From Chara braunii (Eukaryota; Streptophyta; Charophyceae; Charales; Characeae): a stretch of DNA of 64,000 nt. The notes beneath the pieces were generated by a model. That model had not been told where the DNA came from. It searched no databases and saw only the letters and a list, made by a program, of their open reading frames with translations. This document shows positions 1-10,908 of this stretch, one piece after another; position 1 is the stretch's first letter, and each line of letters opens with the position of its first letter. The stretch spans positions 328,238 through 392,237 of the forward strand of contig BFEA01000242.1 in NCBI GenBank assembly GCA_003427395.1. The letters are read 5' to 3'. Both the position numbers and the translations under genes were made by a program.

Positions 1-262
1 TGCCAGCTGTCATGATAAGGTGCATTCTGTGGCATCCAGATGTTTTCAGGGCAAGCTTTACGCCAGCCAGCTTCCATGATAAGGTGCGTTCTGCATCATG
101 TGTTTTCAGGGCATTGTCCATGTATGTATCGATCGTGGCCCCTCTATTAGCCACAAAGGCTGTTCTAACCCCTAACCCCTTCTTCCAACTTTTACCGACA
201 TGTGGCTCATCTCTCTGGCAAAGGACGATGCAATAGTGCCTTCGGTAGGCACTCTACTCTCT
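1..262 (-). repeat. Partial inverted copies of the 293-bp repeat family
   Basis: Two short segments here each carry the words 'catgataaggtgc' and 'ttttcagggc'. They are reverse-complement matches to the tandem unit at 15635-16514. From about 131 to 260 the sequence is a clear reverse-complement match to about 15515-15645, including 'ggcccctctattag' and 'cttcttccaactttta'. The composite retroelement at 1686-15442 is therefore flanked by inverted copies of one repeat family. I see no coding function. Confidence 0.6.
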
Positions 263-1562
263 GGTTATGTGCCACCATCATGCACATCTTTAGGAGTGTC
301 GCTGCACATGGGAGTGTGTAGGAACAGGTCCCTGCTTTGGTGGGGAAGCAAGAATAAGAACAAGCTTCATCCTTGCATTCGTGGGGGGGCAAAGGTAGGA
401 GCAGGAACACATCCGTACCTTTGTGGGCCGGGCAAAGGGGATATATCTTACTCGGTTGGATAGCGAAGAGCACTGGAACAGCAGGGTTTCAGTTGCCTGA
501 TGGCTATAAGGTAAGCACACCTTGCCAGCGATCCACAAGTCCATCTGCAGCCTGGTGACATGAAGAGCTACAGCACCTTCAACGAGACAAGGCATGTGGG
601 TTGTCATGTGGCTGACTGGCAATGATCTTGGTAAGAGGGACGATCGAAGAGAGGGAACGAGGGATGTGGGCGTCAATCTACGAAATATACTATATTAAAG
701 CGCACGCGCTGCATTAACAATACCATTGGTAGAAACTAAGCATGCGAAGGAAGAATACAGTTTTGCTTGAAAAAGTCATTTGTGTAGTTGACGACCTAAG
801 AGGCATTGTTAAATTGACATAGATTGGGAAGGACGGTATCAGCGGCTGACTGACAAGCAGTTGGTCCGCTCGTTCCTTCATTCATTCGATCATCTGATTA
901 AGCAAATTTCCCATGTTCGTGTACATGTATAAATGCATACGTTCTCTCACTTTCATTCGATTTCAAAATCCTTCTTAGGAAAGACCTAGATGCAGATTTC
1001 CAGTTGCCGCCTCATCCACCTCGGCACGTGGAAGCAGACTGGTGCGTGGCGCTCCCCGTCAGCGAAGCATGTGTGGGGACCTTGAGGCAAAAGAGAGTTC
1101 GTAAGAGTACGCTGGCCCTTCCTCTCTGCCTCCTGTTCCCTTTGCTCTTGTGTGGTTCTGATTCGAAAATGCCCTCCTACGTTTTAGCTGCATGACAATT
1201 TACCCCTTTGGGCATTTTACTTCGACGTTCCTGGACACAATTTTGACATTTTTGGAACCGAAATCATGTGCTTACCGGGTTCCCACTAGTACAACCTGAC
1301 GATTTCGATTGAAAAAGCGCCGAAATTGCAGCCAGGAACTTTAAAGTTGAATGACGGAAGGGGTATATTGTAAACAACAAATTGTCGATAAGAAGAAGGA
1401 AAGGTGTGTTGCCTCCTTTATGTGCCTCTTCTTGTGCGCCTATTGCTCATATTTTGTTTTGTCCGTTTTTGCTGATGCTTGTGCAACTATACATAATATA
1501 TCTTGTGACAGAGGCATAAACAAAGAGTGCACGTTGTACATTGTGACAAAAAAAAAAAAAAA
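263..1562. other. Non-coding flank, no gene seen
   Basis: Only short unrelated reading frames occur, none with a recognisable domain. A run of 14 A occurs near 1551-1564. I see no RNA gene or terminal repeat. Confidence 0.5.
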
Positions 1563-1687
1563 GATGGTGTAATGTGAAGACTGTGTCCTCAGGAGGCCCT
1601 GGGCAACATACATATGTTCTGGATTGGATGGCGTAATGTGACTGTGTCCTCAGGAGGCCCTGGACAACATACATATGTTCTGGATTG
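1563..1687 (+). repeat. Tandem duplication, about 62 bp x 2
   Basis: Two copies start at 1563 and 1627. They differ by a 3-base deletion and a few substitutions, and each ends in 'catatgttctggatt'. The second copy abuts the 5' edge of the LTR of the composite element. Confidence 0.85.
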
Positions 1688-2724
1688 TGGCCCCCCCAGC
1701 AAGCCTCGTGCCCACCCTAACTGAGGGCGGGCCTTAATATTCACGAGAGGCCCTTATCTCAGCACTGTCCAAAGCGGGTCTCAGACAGTTGCTGCATTAC
1801 AGTTGGTTAAAGTGCAAGCTGAGCCTTACCCTGGGCTCTTCCAGAAGAAGTAACTGCGCCAGGCAGTTGAGCCCAGGGCTGGGGTGGTTGTGCCTTGGGC
1901 ACAAACTGTGAGACCGACACATCACAAAGTGGCCACGGGCCAACAAGAAAGCAGCATTGTCATCGTATCTACCCGTTGGTCCAGTGCAAATGCAGCAAAC
2001 AATTGGAGACTGGGGCGTGTGCCCAACTGAAAAGGGCTCAGGCCCTCAACTGTCAAGCCAGGCCAGGGCGCAGACACCAGGGCCCGACCAGAAGCTACTG
2101 GAGACTTCCACGGCCAGGCAAAGGGAGTCCAGCAGCTGCCACTTCCATATAGGAAGTAGGCCAGCTAGAAAAGGGATTCGAGCCAATGCTGGCATTGCTG
2201 ACACGCTGCTGCGCTAGCAAGCGAGTGTCCGCATGCACTAGCTTGGGCTGGCGCGCGCAGGCGCTGCAGGGGCAGTGGGGCGCTAGCGTCCATAACCGGG
2301 CTGCAGGGCGCGAGGCAGAGGAGGGCAACAGGAGGTCTTCGGGAGGAGGCGCAGAAGTGGGTGACAGGACGTGAATAGGGGAGATGAGGATACGTACCTG
2401 GTGTATGTGGGAGGTCGGCATTGGTGTTGATGAGATGTACATTGGTCTTCGAAGTCGAACTGAGCCTGTTGTACGAATGTTGATAGGCTAGATAGGCAAG
2501 CAGGGTAGGCTGGGCGCTGGGCGCCAGACAGAGAGGAGCGACATTGAATACTGCGTTGGTGTGGCCTGAGGGCTTGAACATTGGCTCACAAGTTCATTGT
2601 ATTGCTCTTATTTGGATGGAATCTTGGTGCATTTGAGCTCTCTGCTTGTACATGACAATCTGGACTTCTGAGTGATTTTGCAATTTGGTTTTCTGTACAT
2701 CGCTCTCGCTCAGATTCCTTGGAA
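1686..2724 (+). repeat. 5' LTR of composite element
   Basis: The left end can be aligned with the 3' LTR through 'gtgcccaccctaa' followed by 'cacgaggaggccc'-like text (here 'cacgagaggccc'). Both LTRs hold a 'catatagga' box (here near 2147) that could be a promoter, and both have a similar segment with 'ctgggcgc' near 2510. The right end is set by the primer-binding site. The two LTRs are roughly 1.04 and 0.97 kb and poorly conserved, which implies age or different subfamilies. The exact ends are uncertain by several bases. Confidence 0.65.
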
Positions 2725-2726
2725 TT

Positions 2727-2738
2727 TGGTATCAGAGC
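2727..2738 (+). other. Primer-binding site, tRNA-iMet type
   Basis: TGGTATCAGAGC directly follows the 5' LTR. This is the standard plant LTR-retrotransposon primer site, complementary to the 3' end of initiator methionine tRNA. It fixes both element orientation and the LTR edge. Confidence 0.9.
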
Positions 2739-3994
2739 TGGTTCGAGATCGCCTATCTGCCGCTGACAACTTTGTTACTTGTTGCGCTGACGATGCTTCT
2801 GTGCAGTGAGGATACGATGGCACTGGCATGGTATTGCGACGCCTGGGTAGAGGGGTGAGTCGCAGGAAGGCTGTCGCGACAGCATGGGAGCTGTGGCGAC
2901 AGCGGATGATGATGAGAGCTTGCTGATGTGGCAGTTTGGCTAAGGTGGCACTGCATTGCGTTGTGGGTGGTACCGAAGCTACGACCAGTCATCGAAATGC
3001 ACATTCGACTCAATTGGTGAGAAATCTGAGATTGGTGGCAGCTCTTCAGGTACGTTGTTCCCTTACCTTATCTACCCTCTCAATCTCTTCTTACCGTGAG
3101 GAAGTGAGTCCAACCTTGAGTGTCCGCTCTTTGTGAGGAGTCGTGAGCGCTACCTCGAGAGACAACATTCTTCCCAGTGGGGCATCTGGCAGGAGAGGGC
3201 GGTGCCTCTGAAGGGCCCTGGTCGAAGCACGGGTCACGGTCACCATGGCAACCCATGGGAGTAGTCCACGCAGGCCATGCTGCTTTGTCCTTTAAGGCTC
3301 TTTGCTGCGCTGATAGAGGGGTGTGCGGACTGACCAGTCCTATGCCGACGCCTACCAGACCGTCTATAAACATTTCTGGCGGGGTTCTGAACTGTCCACT
3401 GGCTGTGATCGTCGTCCTTTCTGCAATGTTAAATAATTCCTGAGGACCTTGGGGGCTGTCCTTAAACTGCCTCTTGATCAGCCAGATCAGTCAGACGTAA
3501 GGCTCGTGCACGCGAGGATAAAGAAAGGGCAGTACTGGTCATAAGCATATTCCTGGGGCAGAGGGGTGGGCTGTTAATGCACACCTTAGACACCGCTGCT
3601 TGATGATGCGGACAGGCACGTTGGATACAAGGGAGGGAGATTCCAACTGGCGCTCAACTCTTAATCACAAACATACCCATTGTGCATTCATTTGCTCACA
3701 CGATTTATTTTTATTTGGATTAGTTGTTGACAGACTGCTAACACCTAACAGACAGCCTAGATTAGTACTGTAGTGTTCTACCATAGCCAGTTCTGATTGA
3801 AGCTGCTGTGAGTGAAACTAATCGAAGTAAGAGTAGATCATGTGTACAGTGTGTGTGAATGCTGTCGATACCGCTTGAACAGTAGCCAGCTTGCCAGATA
3901 TTACTTTATTTTCATTTATTTTTACAACCTGGTCAGACAAATGCTGCGGTAGACTCCAGTGAGGGCATTAGTGCAGACAGTGTCTGCCTAGCTG
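2739..3994 (+). other. Untranslated leader of composite element
   Basis: About 1.25 kb lies between the primer site and the first Gag start. It has only short unrelated frames and no domain. It presumably held packaging signals, but nothing specific can be pointed to. Confidence 0.5.
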
Positions 3995-5390
3995 ATGAGT
4001 GGACCAGGCAGTGGGGACAGATCTGCAAGGAGGAGGGTGACACGTCAGGAGTCCCTTAGCATTCCAATAGTGCACCAAGCTGTAGCTACTGGGGGAGAAA
4101 GGGCTTTGCGACAGGAAGCAGTAGCCGAACGCTTACAAAGTGCTAGAGAAGCGGCAGCAGCAGCCGAGCAAACGCTTGCAGAAGCAAGAGCCACTGCAGC
4201 AGCTATGGCTACTTCTGCTGCTACTTCAGCTTCTACATCTGGCCAGACGAGATTAGGCATGCCGGACACTTCGCAGGCGACAAGCAGTTCTTCCAGTCAG
4301 ATAATGGGCTCGCAGTACAGCTCGCCACCCCCACGCACTAGGGAAGCCATTGAGCTCCAGCAAATGGAGTTGATCCGCTTACGGTTAGAGAAGGAACTTA
4401 GAGAAGCTACTGAAAGGCCAACGGAGATTAGAACTAGGAATGCTAGACTTGAGAATAGGGAGGCAGTCAAAGCTGCAGTAGAAGGGTTAGATGACGCTGT
4501 CATTGATGACAACACGCGGATCCTCAAGGCAGGTCTCCTGTCCGTGCACGCATACATGGACAGCAAACTGGATGCTATCCAGGACACCTTTGACCAGATA
4601 CTGAGCACCATGCAGGGAATGGGAAGGGCTTTCCCATCTCCAACACGTGGGACCAGTTTCCAGCCTCCAGTTTCCCATCGCTGGGTTCCGCACCGGGGAT
4701 GACTAGTCCTACTACAGTTCACCACGCGCTGTGTCAGCAGCAGCAGCACAGACTGTTGCTTCTTCATCTTTTGGAACTGCGGCTGGTGCTACACGACAGC
4801 CGGTCCCACCAGTGGGACTACAGCAGCCTTGGTACCCCAAGACCCCATTGAAGCCACCCTTAACCTTCTCAGGCGATAAGAAGGATAAGGCTCTTGACAC
4901 TTGGCTGAGAACGGTTCCAGTGGACGCTGGTAGAGGAAGAGGTGATCACTGCTGCCTCGTATTTGGAGGGTTCGGCAAGGCGATGGCTAGATGGGTTAGT
5001 AGCCTTGAAAGGGTTTGGCAGGCTCATGAATGATTGGGCTAAGACCCATACGTTAAAGAGCTTTATGGAATTGGTGGAAACGTGATGGCACAACCCGCAG
5101 CAGGCCCAACAGGCCACTGACGCGTTGACTCGGCTTGATACTAAAAAGTACAAGTCCGCATTAGAGCTTACCTCTGCTGTTGAGTGTCTCACTGTTGTCC
5201 CGGGCATGCGCTATGACCTGCAGGTCCTCATGACTGTATCTTAGATGTCTTCCCACAGACGTCAAGAACTTGCTGAAGGCCCTAGATCTAGAGGCTAGGC
5301 TAGGAGGAGCCCAACAAACCCCTACCGATGGAAGAAAGAAGAAGAGTCACAAGAGTGGAAAAAGAAAGGTAATCGATTGATGATGGTTGA
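3995..5390 (+). pseudogene. gag: Gag, cassette 1 (broken)
   Basis: The frame opens with ATG at 3995 and runs 235 codons to 4702. It holds an Ala/Glu-rich helical stretch (residues about 35-75) and a charged coiled-coil-like segment rich in Arg, Leu and Glu (residues about 110-155). Gag continues in another frame at 4731-5033 with 'FSGDKKDKALDTWLRTVP', which matches 'FSGDRKKDEDLDTWVRIVP' of the second cassette. A third block near 5140-5240 contains 'VVPGMRYDLQV', paralleling 'VVPGVRYDPQV' at about 10160. At least two frameshifts and several stops break it. No CCHC zinc knuckle was found. The role would be the structural capsid protein; this copy cannot make an intact one. Confidence 0.7.
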
Positions 5391-5758
5391 CTTCGAAGGG
5401 AATCAGACTGAGATTGATGATTACTCCAACTCTGTGGACAGCACAGAGTTCAGAGGATGAGGATAGTGAGGGTAGCATCCTCGCCTCGCTTGTTAAGGCA
5501 GGTGGCCGCGGCAAGGGCGGTCAATCAAAGAGTCCGGGGCAGACCGTGAACTCGACCAAGATATTTGCAAGGTGCCTGCATCAACTACGATGAGTACGTC
5601 CATCGGCAGTTCAGATGCAAGAACGTGAAAGTCACGTAGAAGATACCTCCAAAAGGTGGTTTTGGGAAGTCCTTCTCCCAAGGCGAGGCTTCTACGAGCT
5701 CCAACTCGGTAAACACATCGGAGCAGTATAAGTTATAGCTGCTTCTACTCCTTATGAA

Positions 5759-6637
5759 GTGGGTGATGTCCCCTTCCCACTTCAAGAGATGGCTGAAGCT
5801 ATTGGCTCTTTTGTCACCCCGCAGACACACCCCGACCCAACGGTACTCCGTTTGTTGAATGTGTATGAGGCCTTTGAGGACTTGCTACGTGAGTGGTCGA
5901 CAAGGGACCCTCGCAAGTCTTGGGTGACGCTTAGTAGAGATCCTAGAGGGGAGCACTTCGTAGTGGAAGTCGGTGTAGGTGGCCGCAAATGTCGTGCCTT
6001 CGTACACATTGGCTCCACGCAAAACTTCATAAGTCGCGACTGCGTTGAGAGACTGGGCCTAGGGGACCAGGTGCAGCGCTTAGGTAGATCTGTAGCCACT
6101 ACCTTAGCCAACAAAGAGCGCAAGGTACTCCGTTTGTTGAATGTGTCTGAGGCCTTCGAGGACTTGCAACGTGAGTGGTCGACAAGGGACCCTCGCGAGT
6201 CTTGGGTGAAACTTAGTAGAGGTCCTAGAGGGGAGCACTTCGTAGTGGAAGCCGGTGTAGGTGGCCGCAAATGTCGTGCCTTCGTAGACATTGGCTCCAC
6301 GCAAAACTTCATAAGTCGCGACTGCGTTGAGAGACTGTGCCTAGGGGACCGGGTGAAAGGCTTAGGTAGATCTGTAGCCTCTACCTTAACCAACAAAGAG
6401 CACATGGTTGTAGACGACTACGTTAAAGAGGTGGTCTGCACCTTCTACTACGGAGGTGGCGAACTTAATCATAAGATTTATTTCCTAGTCCGTGACGACT
6501 TGCTTTTTGATATGTTGTTAGGTATGTACTACCTCGAGGTTGCAAAGCCCAATTTGTCTAGGAGCGAAAGGTACTTAGGCATGTATTACCATAAGGTAGG
6601 ACTATCAGACTTGCCAAGTACAAAGCTAGCCGTTTGA
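5759..6637 (+). pseudogene. Retroviral-type aspartic protease with duplicated domain, cassette 1
   Basis: This is an open frame of 292 codons. The retropepsin-like domain occurs twice in tandem (residues about 29-122 and 123-216) because of a 282-bp in-frame duplication. The active-site loop reads 'FVHIGSTQNFIS' in the first copy (His 83) and 'FVDIGSTQNFIS' in the second (Asp 177), so only the second keeps the catalytic Asp. The usual D-S/T-G triad is D-I-G, as also in the second cassette. Downstream, 'LLFDMLLGMYYLEV' is the conserved D-x-x-LGM-x-x-L segment that follows this protease in Ty3 elements. Retropepsins work as dimers, so a tandem pair resembles a single-chain dimer in layout, but the lost Asp argues for a passive duplication. 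The flanking pol frames are broken. Confidence 0.75.
5843..6405 (+). repeat. 282-bp in-frame tandem duplication in protease
   Basis: The copies start at 5843 and 6125, both with 'gtactccgtttgttgaatgt'. They differ at scattered positions, so the duplication is not recent. The period is 94 codons exactly. Confidence 0.9.
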
Positions 6638-6864
6638 TAGACACTTACGGATGTATATGCGCATCTACCTTCTATAATTATTATAAACAGAACCAAGAGG
6701 AGGGTAAGTACATAGTCTTTATCTCTGAGAAAGGGGAGGCCATTAAAACACCCCGAGAGATAGAAAGTGTCATCCCAAAATTCCCTTATTTGTTCGAGGA
6801 GCCTTCATGAGTTGCCATAGAGATAGTTCCTAGGAGCAAGATACCCAAAGGATGGATCTACAGG

Positions 6865-7555
6865 ATGGCACCAACCGAATTAGATGAACTCAGGCGACAA
6901 CTGAAAGAGCTCACAAAGAAGGGTTGGATAAGACCTACTACCTCGCCCCTTGGCTCACCAATCCTATTTGTCCCGAAGAAGAGGGTTTCATCGAGGATGT
7001 GCATCGATTATAGAGGCTTCAATGCCATCATTACGAAGAATGCAAAGCCTCCGCCGTGCATCGATGACCTTCCGTATAGGGTGCAGGGATGTAAGTACTT
7101 CACTAAGATAGACTTGAAACCCGACTACCATCAAATTGGCATTAGACCGGAGGACCAACACAAAACCACATTTAAAACTAAGTATGGTCTATACGAGTTT
7201 GTGGTGATACCCTTTGGCCTTTTAAATTCGCCGGGTAGATTCCAGCAAGCCATGAATAGGATATTCCATGATTACATATCTTTAGTAGAACAGTCGAGGA
7301 GCATGCTCAACACTTAGAGACTATACTTTCACTCCTAGGACATTACAAGTACAAAATTAACTCATAGAAATGCGAGTTCGATCGCACTCAAATCTTGTAC
7401 TTGGGTCATGAGATATTTGCGGATGGGATAAGGCCTGAAGATGCCAAGGTGGCTAGCATCCGTGACTGGCCACGCCAAGGTGGCTAGCATCCGTGACTGG
7501 CCACGACCTCAGTCTGTGACCGAGGTCAGATCATTTTAAGGGATGACTAGCTACT
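6865..7555 (+). pseudogene. Reverse transcriptase, cassette 1 (catalytic box deleted)
   Basis: The frame at 6865-7317 shows the Ty3 RT blocks in order: 'KKGWIRPTTSPLGSPILFV', 'MCIDYRGFNAI', 'FTKIDLKPDYHQIGIRPED', 'YEFVVIPFGLLNSPGRFQ' and 'MNRIFHDY'. The next expected block, with the Y-x-D-D catalytic motif, is missing: 'HDYISLVEQSRSM' jumps past it, and a stop follows at 7315. Other frames then continue with text matching 'ILYLGHEI' and 'DGIRPEDAKVASIRDWPR'. A 31-bp tandem duplication (7443-7504) shifts the frame again. The enzyme would copy element RNA into DNA; without YxDD this copy is dead. Confidence 0.85.
7443..7504 (+). repeat. Perfect 31-bp tandem duplication
   Basis: 'gccaaggtggctagcatccg' starts both copies (7443 and 7474), which are identical over 31 bp. 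It disrupts the RT-connection reading frame. Confidence 0.95.
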
Positions 7556-8415
7556 ACCGCAACTTTGTCGAGAACTGTAGTACGGTGGCAAGCCATTTGA
7601 CTGATCTAACTCGCCTTGACACACCATGGGAATGGACTGACGAGTGTGAAGCTGCTTTCAAGCGATTTAAGCATGCTCTCACACACCATGAGGTTCTCAT
7701 GGCTCCCGATACTGTAAGGCCATTCCTGCTGGTCCGGGACAGTGTTTCCATGGATTTCATGGATACCCTCGTGACCAGCAAGAGTGGGAAGAGGCATATC
7801 TTCGTAATAGTTGATAGGTTAACTAAGTTCGTCAGACTGATTGCCATGCCATAGACCGCAGGGACTGGGCACGTCATCAAGTTATTCATGGATAACTGGG
7901 TGCGTGACTTTGGAGTGCCAAGGACTATCGTTAGTGATAGAGATGTCCGATTCAAAAGTGAATTATGGAAGAAGGTTGCAGAACAAATGGGCAGCCAACT
8001 CCAGATGACATCTGGGAATCATCCCGAAGCCAACGGCCAGGCTGATCAGATGAATCGAGTGGTGCAGCATCTGCTGAGGCATTACATAACGCCCAACCAA
8101 GATGACTAAAATGAGAAGTTACCTCTCATCGCCAGCCTGTATGACAATGTTGTACACAACACCACCGACGTCAATCCGAATCAACTGCACTTGGGGTGGA
8201 AGCCTAGATCTGCTCTAGACTTCCTCCTCCCTGAAAACCGAGCTGCTGCAACTCCTAGAACCATTGAATTTGGTGTCCAGTACGAGAAGTTGCTGCAGCA
8301 AGCTATGGAACACATCAAGAAATCTCAAGAAGCAATAATTGCTTTTGAGAACAAACATCGACGACAGTCCACATTTCGGGTGAGGGACGTGTCTAGGTTA
8401 AGTCTAGTGAGTTAG
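7543..8415 (+). pseudogene. RT connection fused to integrase core, cassette 1
   Basis: The frame 7543-7854 begins as RT thumb/connection ('YYRNFVENCSTVASHLTDLT') and, after 'TVRPFLLVRD', passes directly in frame into the integrase core 'SVSMDFMDTLV'. By comparison with cassette 2, about 0.8 kb holding RNase H and the integrase zinc-binding domain is deleted. Integrase continues at 7888-8109 ('FGVPRTIVSDRDVRF', then 'HPEANGQADQMNR') and 8191-8415. The DDE triad is Asp in SMDF, Asp in SDRD, and a Glu expected in GQxE, which is Asp here. Stops at 7852 and 8107 break the frame. The family product would insert element cDNA into the genome. Confidence 0.75.
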
Positions 8416-8444
8416 GTCAGGAATTCAACATCTCCAGAATATTA

Positions 8445-8750
8445 ATGCCTCAATACTTTGGTCCTTGGGAAGTCTTGGATATTGCGGGCAGTGAGAAGGA
8501 TGGTCTGTCGTACGCGATTCGAATCCCTGGTCGCACCTACCCTGTGGTTCACGCCTCAAAGCTTGCACCTTTTGCTGAGACACAACAGTTTCCATCAAGG
8601 AGATCCATGTTGCCCCCAACCATGGATGGCCACGTGGACGTTGACAAAATTTTGGAACACAGAGACATGCATGTTCCTAAGCCTGTGGGCAGAGGGAGAC
8701 CTCTGAAACCCAAGAGAGAACATGCATGCAGTGGTTGGGTGTCATGCTGA
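8445..8750 (+). pseudogene. Integrase C-terminal tail, cassette 1
   Basis: The 101-codon frame contains 'YFGPWEVLD' and 'VHASKLAPF', matching the G-P-x-x-V ... H-x-S-x-L-x-P module at the integrase C-terminus of Ty3 elements. It is followed by 'VDVDKILEHRDMHVPKP', resembling the opening strand of a chromodomain. The rest of the chromodomain seen in cassette 2 is missing, and cassette 2 starts 50 bp later. This is where the two cassettes are joined. Confidence 0.65.
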
Positions 8751-8799
8751 GGTAGGATGTAGTGTGAATTATAGTTTAGACCACACACCACTGTAGGTC

Positions 8800-10526
8800 A
8801 TGAGTGATGCAAGCAGTAGTGAGGAGGAACAAGTAGTGGAACCTCTTAGAGTTACATGTAGAACTGCTCTCAATCGACCGATCATTGTCCAGGAGTTGGG
8901 CCCAGGAGAGGAAAGGAGGCTGCAGAGGAAAGCCAGGGAGAGGGACGCATATCAGAGGTCTAGTGCAGCAGCAGCCAGCTTAGAGGCCGCAATGGCTACC
9001 GCCTCCATGTCACAAGCCTCGTCCCAAGCCTCTTCGTCAGGGGTTAGTCAAAGTGTTTCTCAGGTTTCCGATAGGTAGACTGTCCGCCTCCATGTCCCAA
9101 GCCTCGTCCCAAGCCTCTTCATCAAAGGCTAGTCAAAGTGTTTCTCAGGTTTCCGATAGTCAGATTGTTGGCTTGCAAGTCAGCCAGCAGACTCAACTCA
9201 CGACAAAGGATTATGAGATTCTCCAAGCAGAAGCTCTTCATAATGAGTGGCAGCAGCAGTTGAGAGATACAGCAGAGAGAAGACAGAGAGAGAATGAGAA
9301 AAGATAGACTAGGAGCCAGAAGGCATAAGCTCGAAAAACTAGAAGCACTAGACGAGTCAACATTGGACCCTGCTATGCAAGCGCTGCGTCGCTCGCTCGT
9401 TTGTGTGGCAGAAACGCAGGTTGTCGAGCAGGAAGTGCTGGCTGAACTAGTGGCCGGCAAGAACCGAATTCTGGCTGCAATGCAGGCTCCTCGCCCAGTA
9501 ATCAGGCATCCTCAATATTTTGTAGCTTCCCCATCGATTACGGGTCCCTTAGTGACACCATCGCCGGTAGCACCTTCCTTCTCTCCTATATTTCGCATGC
9601 CTCCTTCATGTGGTATGGCATCAGTTAGTGGTCCGGTTCTCAATACTTCTCCCTTACCATCGAGGACGGTGGCAGCTACAACCACAATGTCAGGACAGGC
9701 TCAGGTTAGCATCCAGCAACCTGTCTCAATGGCTATGCAGCCACAACAGCAATCCCTTGGGTCAATCCAGCCTATGCAGTGGATGCCCAAGATTCCCTTG
9801 CTGAGTCCTAAACCTTTTTCTGGCGACAGGAAAAAGGATGAGGACCTGGACACTTGGGTGAGGATTGTGCCCACCTATGTGAGGCACAAGCTCACGAGAC
9901 CAGAGCAGAAAGTTATAGTCGCTGCCTCCTTTTTAGAAGGATTTGCAGCTTGAAGGTTAAATGGTCTAGTGCAGCAACAGGGCTATGCTCAGAACTTCGA
10001 TGCCTGGGCCAAGGCCTAAACATTGGAGGACTTCGTGCACACTTTGTACAATAGGTGGCATGACCCTCAAGGGGCTTAGAAGGCCACTGCCTCAATCAAC
10101 AGTCTCGGTTCCAAACGGTACCGGACTGTGCGGGAAGTCAAAGACGCCGTAGAACGACTGATCGTAGTACCTGGTGTGCGCTATGACCCACAGGTACGCC
10201 TCACAGCTTATTTGCAATATCTGCCCACAAACGTCAAAAATAAACTGGAGGACGAGGCCAACATCAACATCCATAACTTCACTTCTTTCAACAAGAAAGC
10301 CTTGGACATAGAGGCTAAGCTTGGGTCCGCTCATCAAGGATAGGCAGATGGTAGGAAGAAGAAACTTCCCCAAGAACAGAGGAAGAAGGGCAATCTCATG
10401 TTCGTCGACCGGGATGGTCAGGCGACAAAGATTGATGACTTTCCTGACTATGGGGAAGACACAGAGCAGGATGTGGCTAATGAGACTTCGAACGGGGGAG
10501 TCGTAGCTCCAATCAAGGATGACTAG
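8800..10526 (+). pseudogene. gag: Gag, cassette 2 (broken)
   Basis: A frame starts with ATG at 8800 and reaches a stop in 92 codons, within an 85-bp tandem duplication. Gag resumes in other frames at 9053-9307 and 9294-9953. The 219-codon piece ends in 'LSPKPFSGDRKKDEDLDTW' and 'VRHKLTRPEQKVIVAASFL', the capsid-like start. Frame 10128-10343 continues with 'VKDAVERLIVVPGVRYD' and 'YLPTNVKNKLEDEANINI'. The N-terminal half is Ser/Gln/Ala-rich and probably disordered. No clear CCHC knuckle was found. The text is homologous to cassette 1 Gag but well diverged. Confidence 0.7.
9001..9170 (+). repeat. 85-bp tandem duplication within gag
   Basis: Copies at 9001-9085 and 9086-9170 share 'caagcctcgtcccaagcctc' and 'caaagtgtttctcaggtttc'. 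The 85-bp length is not a multiple of three, so it shifts the Gag frame and exposes a TAG stop. Confidence 0.9.
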
Positions 10527-10908
10527 GGGCACCGAGAAGCAAAAGGTAGGCCAATCCAAGGGTTAGGGCGACCAAGGAACACCCACATGGGTGAAACTTG
10601 GTTAAGACTACGAGGTATGGAGGGACCGAGTTGCTAGGGGTACTTGTCTGAACAGTGGCAACTATGGCCACACATCCAGGACATGCCGAGGCAAAAGGTC
10701 ACCACGAAGGTAGCCTCTCCAATAGTGGTGGGCTTATCTTCAAACCCTGGTGGTGCTTCCGTGAGCATTTCGCAAGGAAACACCTCGGGCCAGTAGGAGT
10801 GTTAGCCGCTCTTACTCATGCTAAAATGGCAATGTTGCCTTCGCGACTTCAGGCGTTGGCCAAGGCTTGTGACCCATCCATCGCCCCACAACACATTCAA
10901 ACCCACCG

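Noticed and set aside
166-182. Telomere-like 'ctaacccctaacccc'.
   Set aside because: Only two imperfect units, and a similar word occurs in the inverted repeat copy; not a telomeric array.
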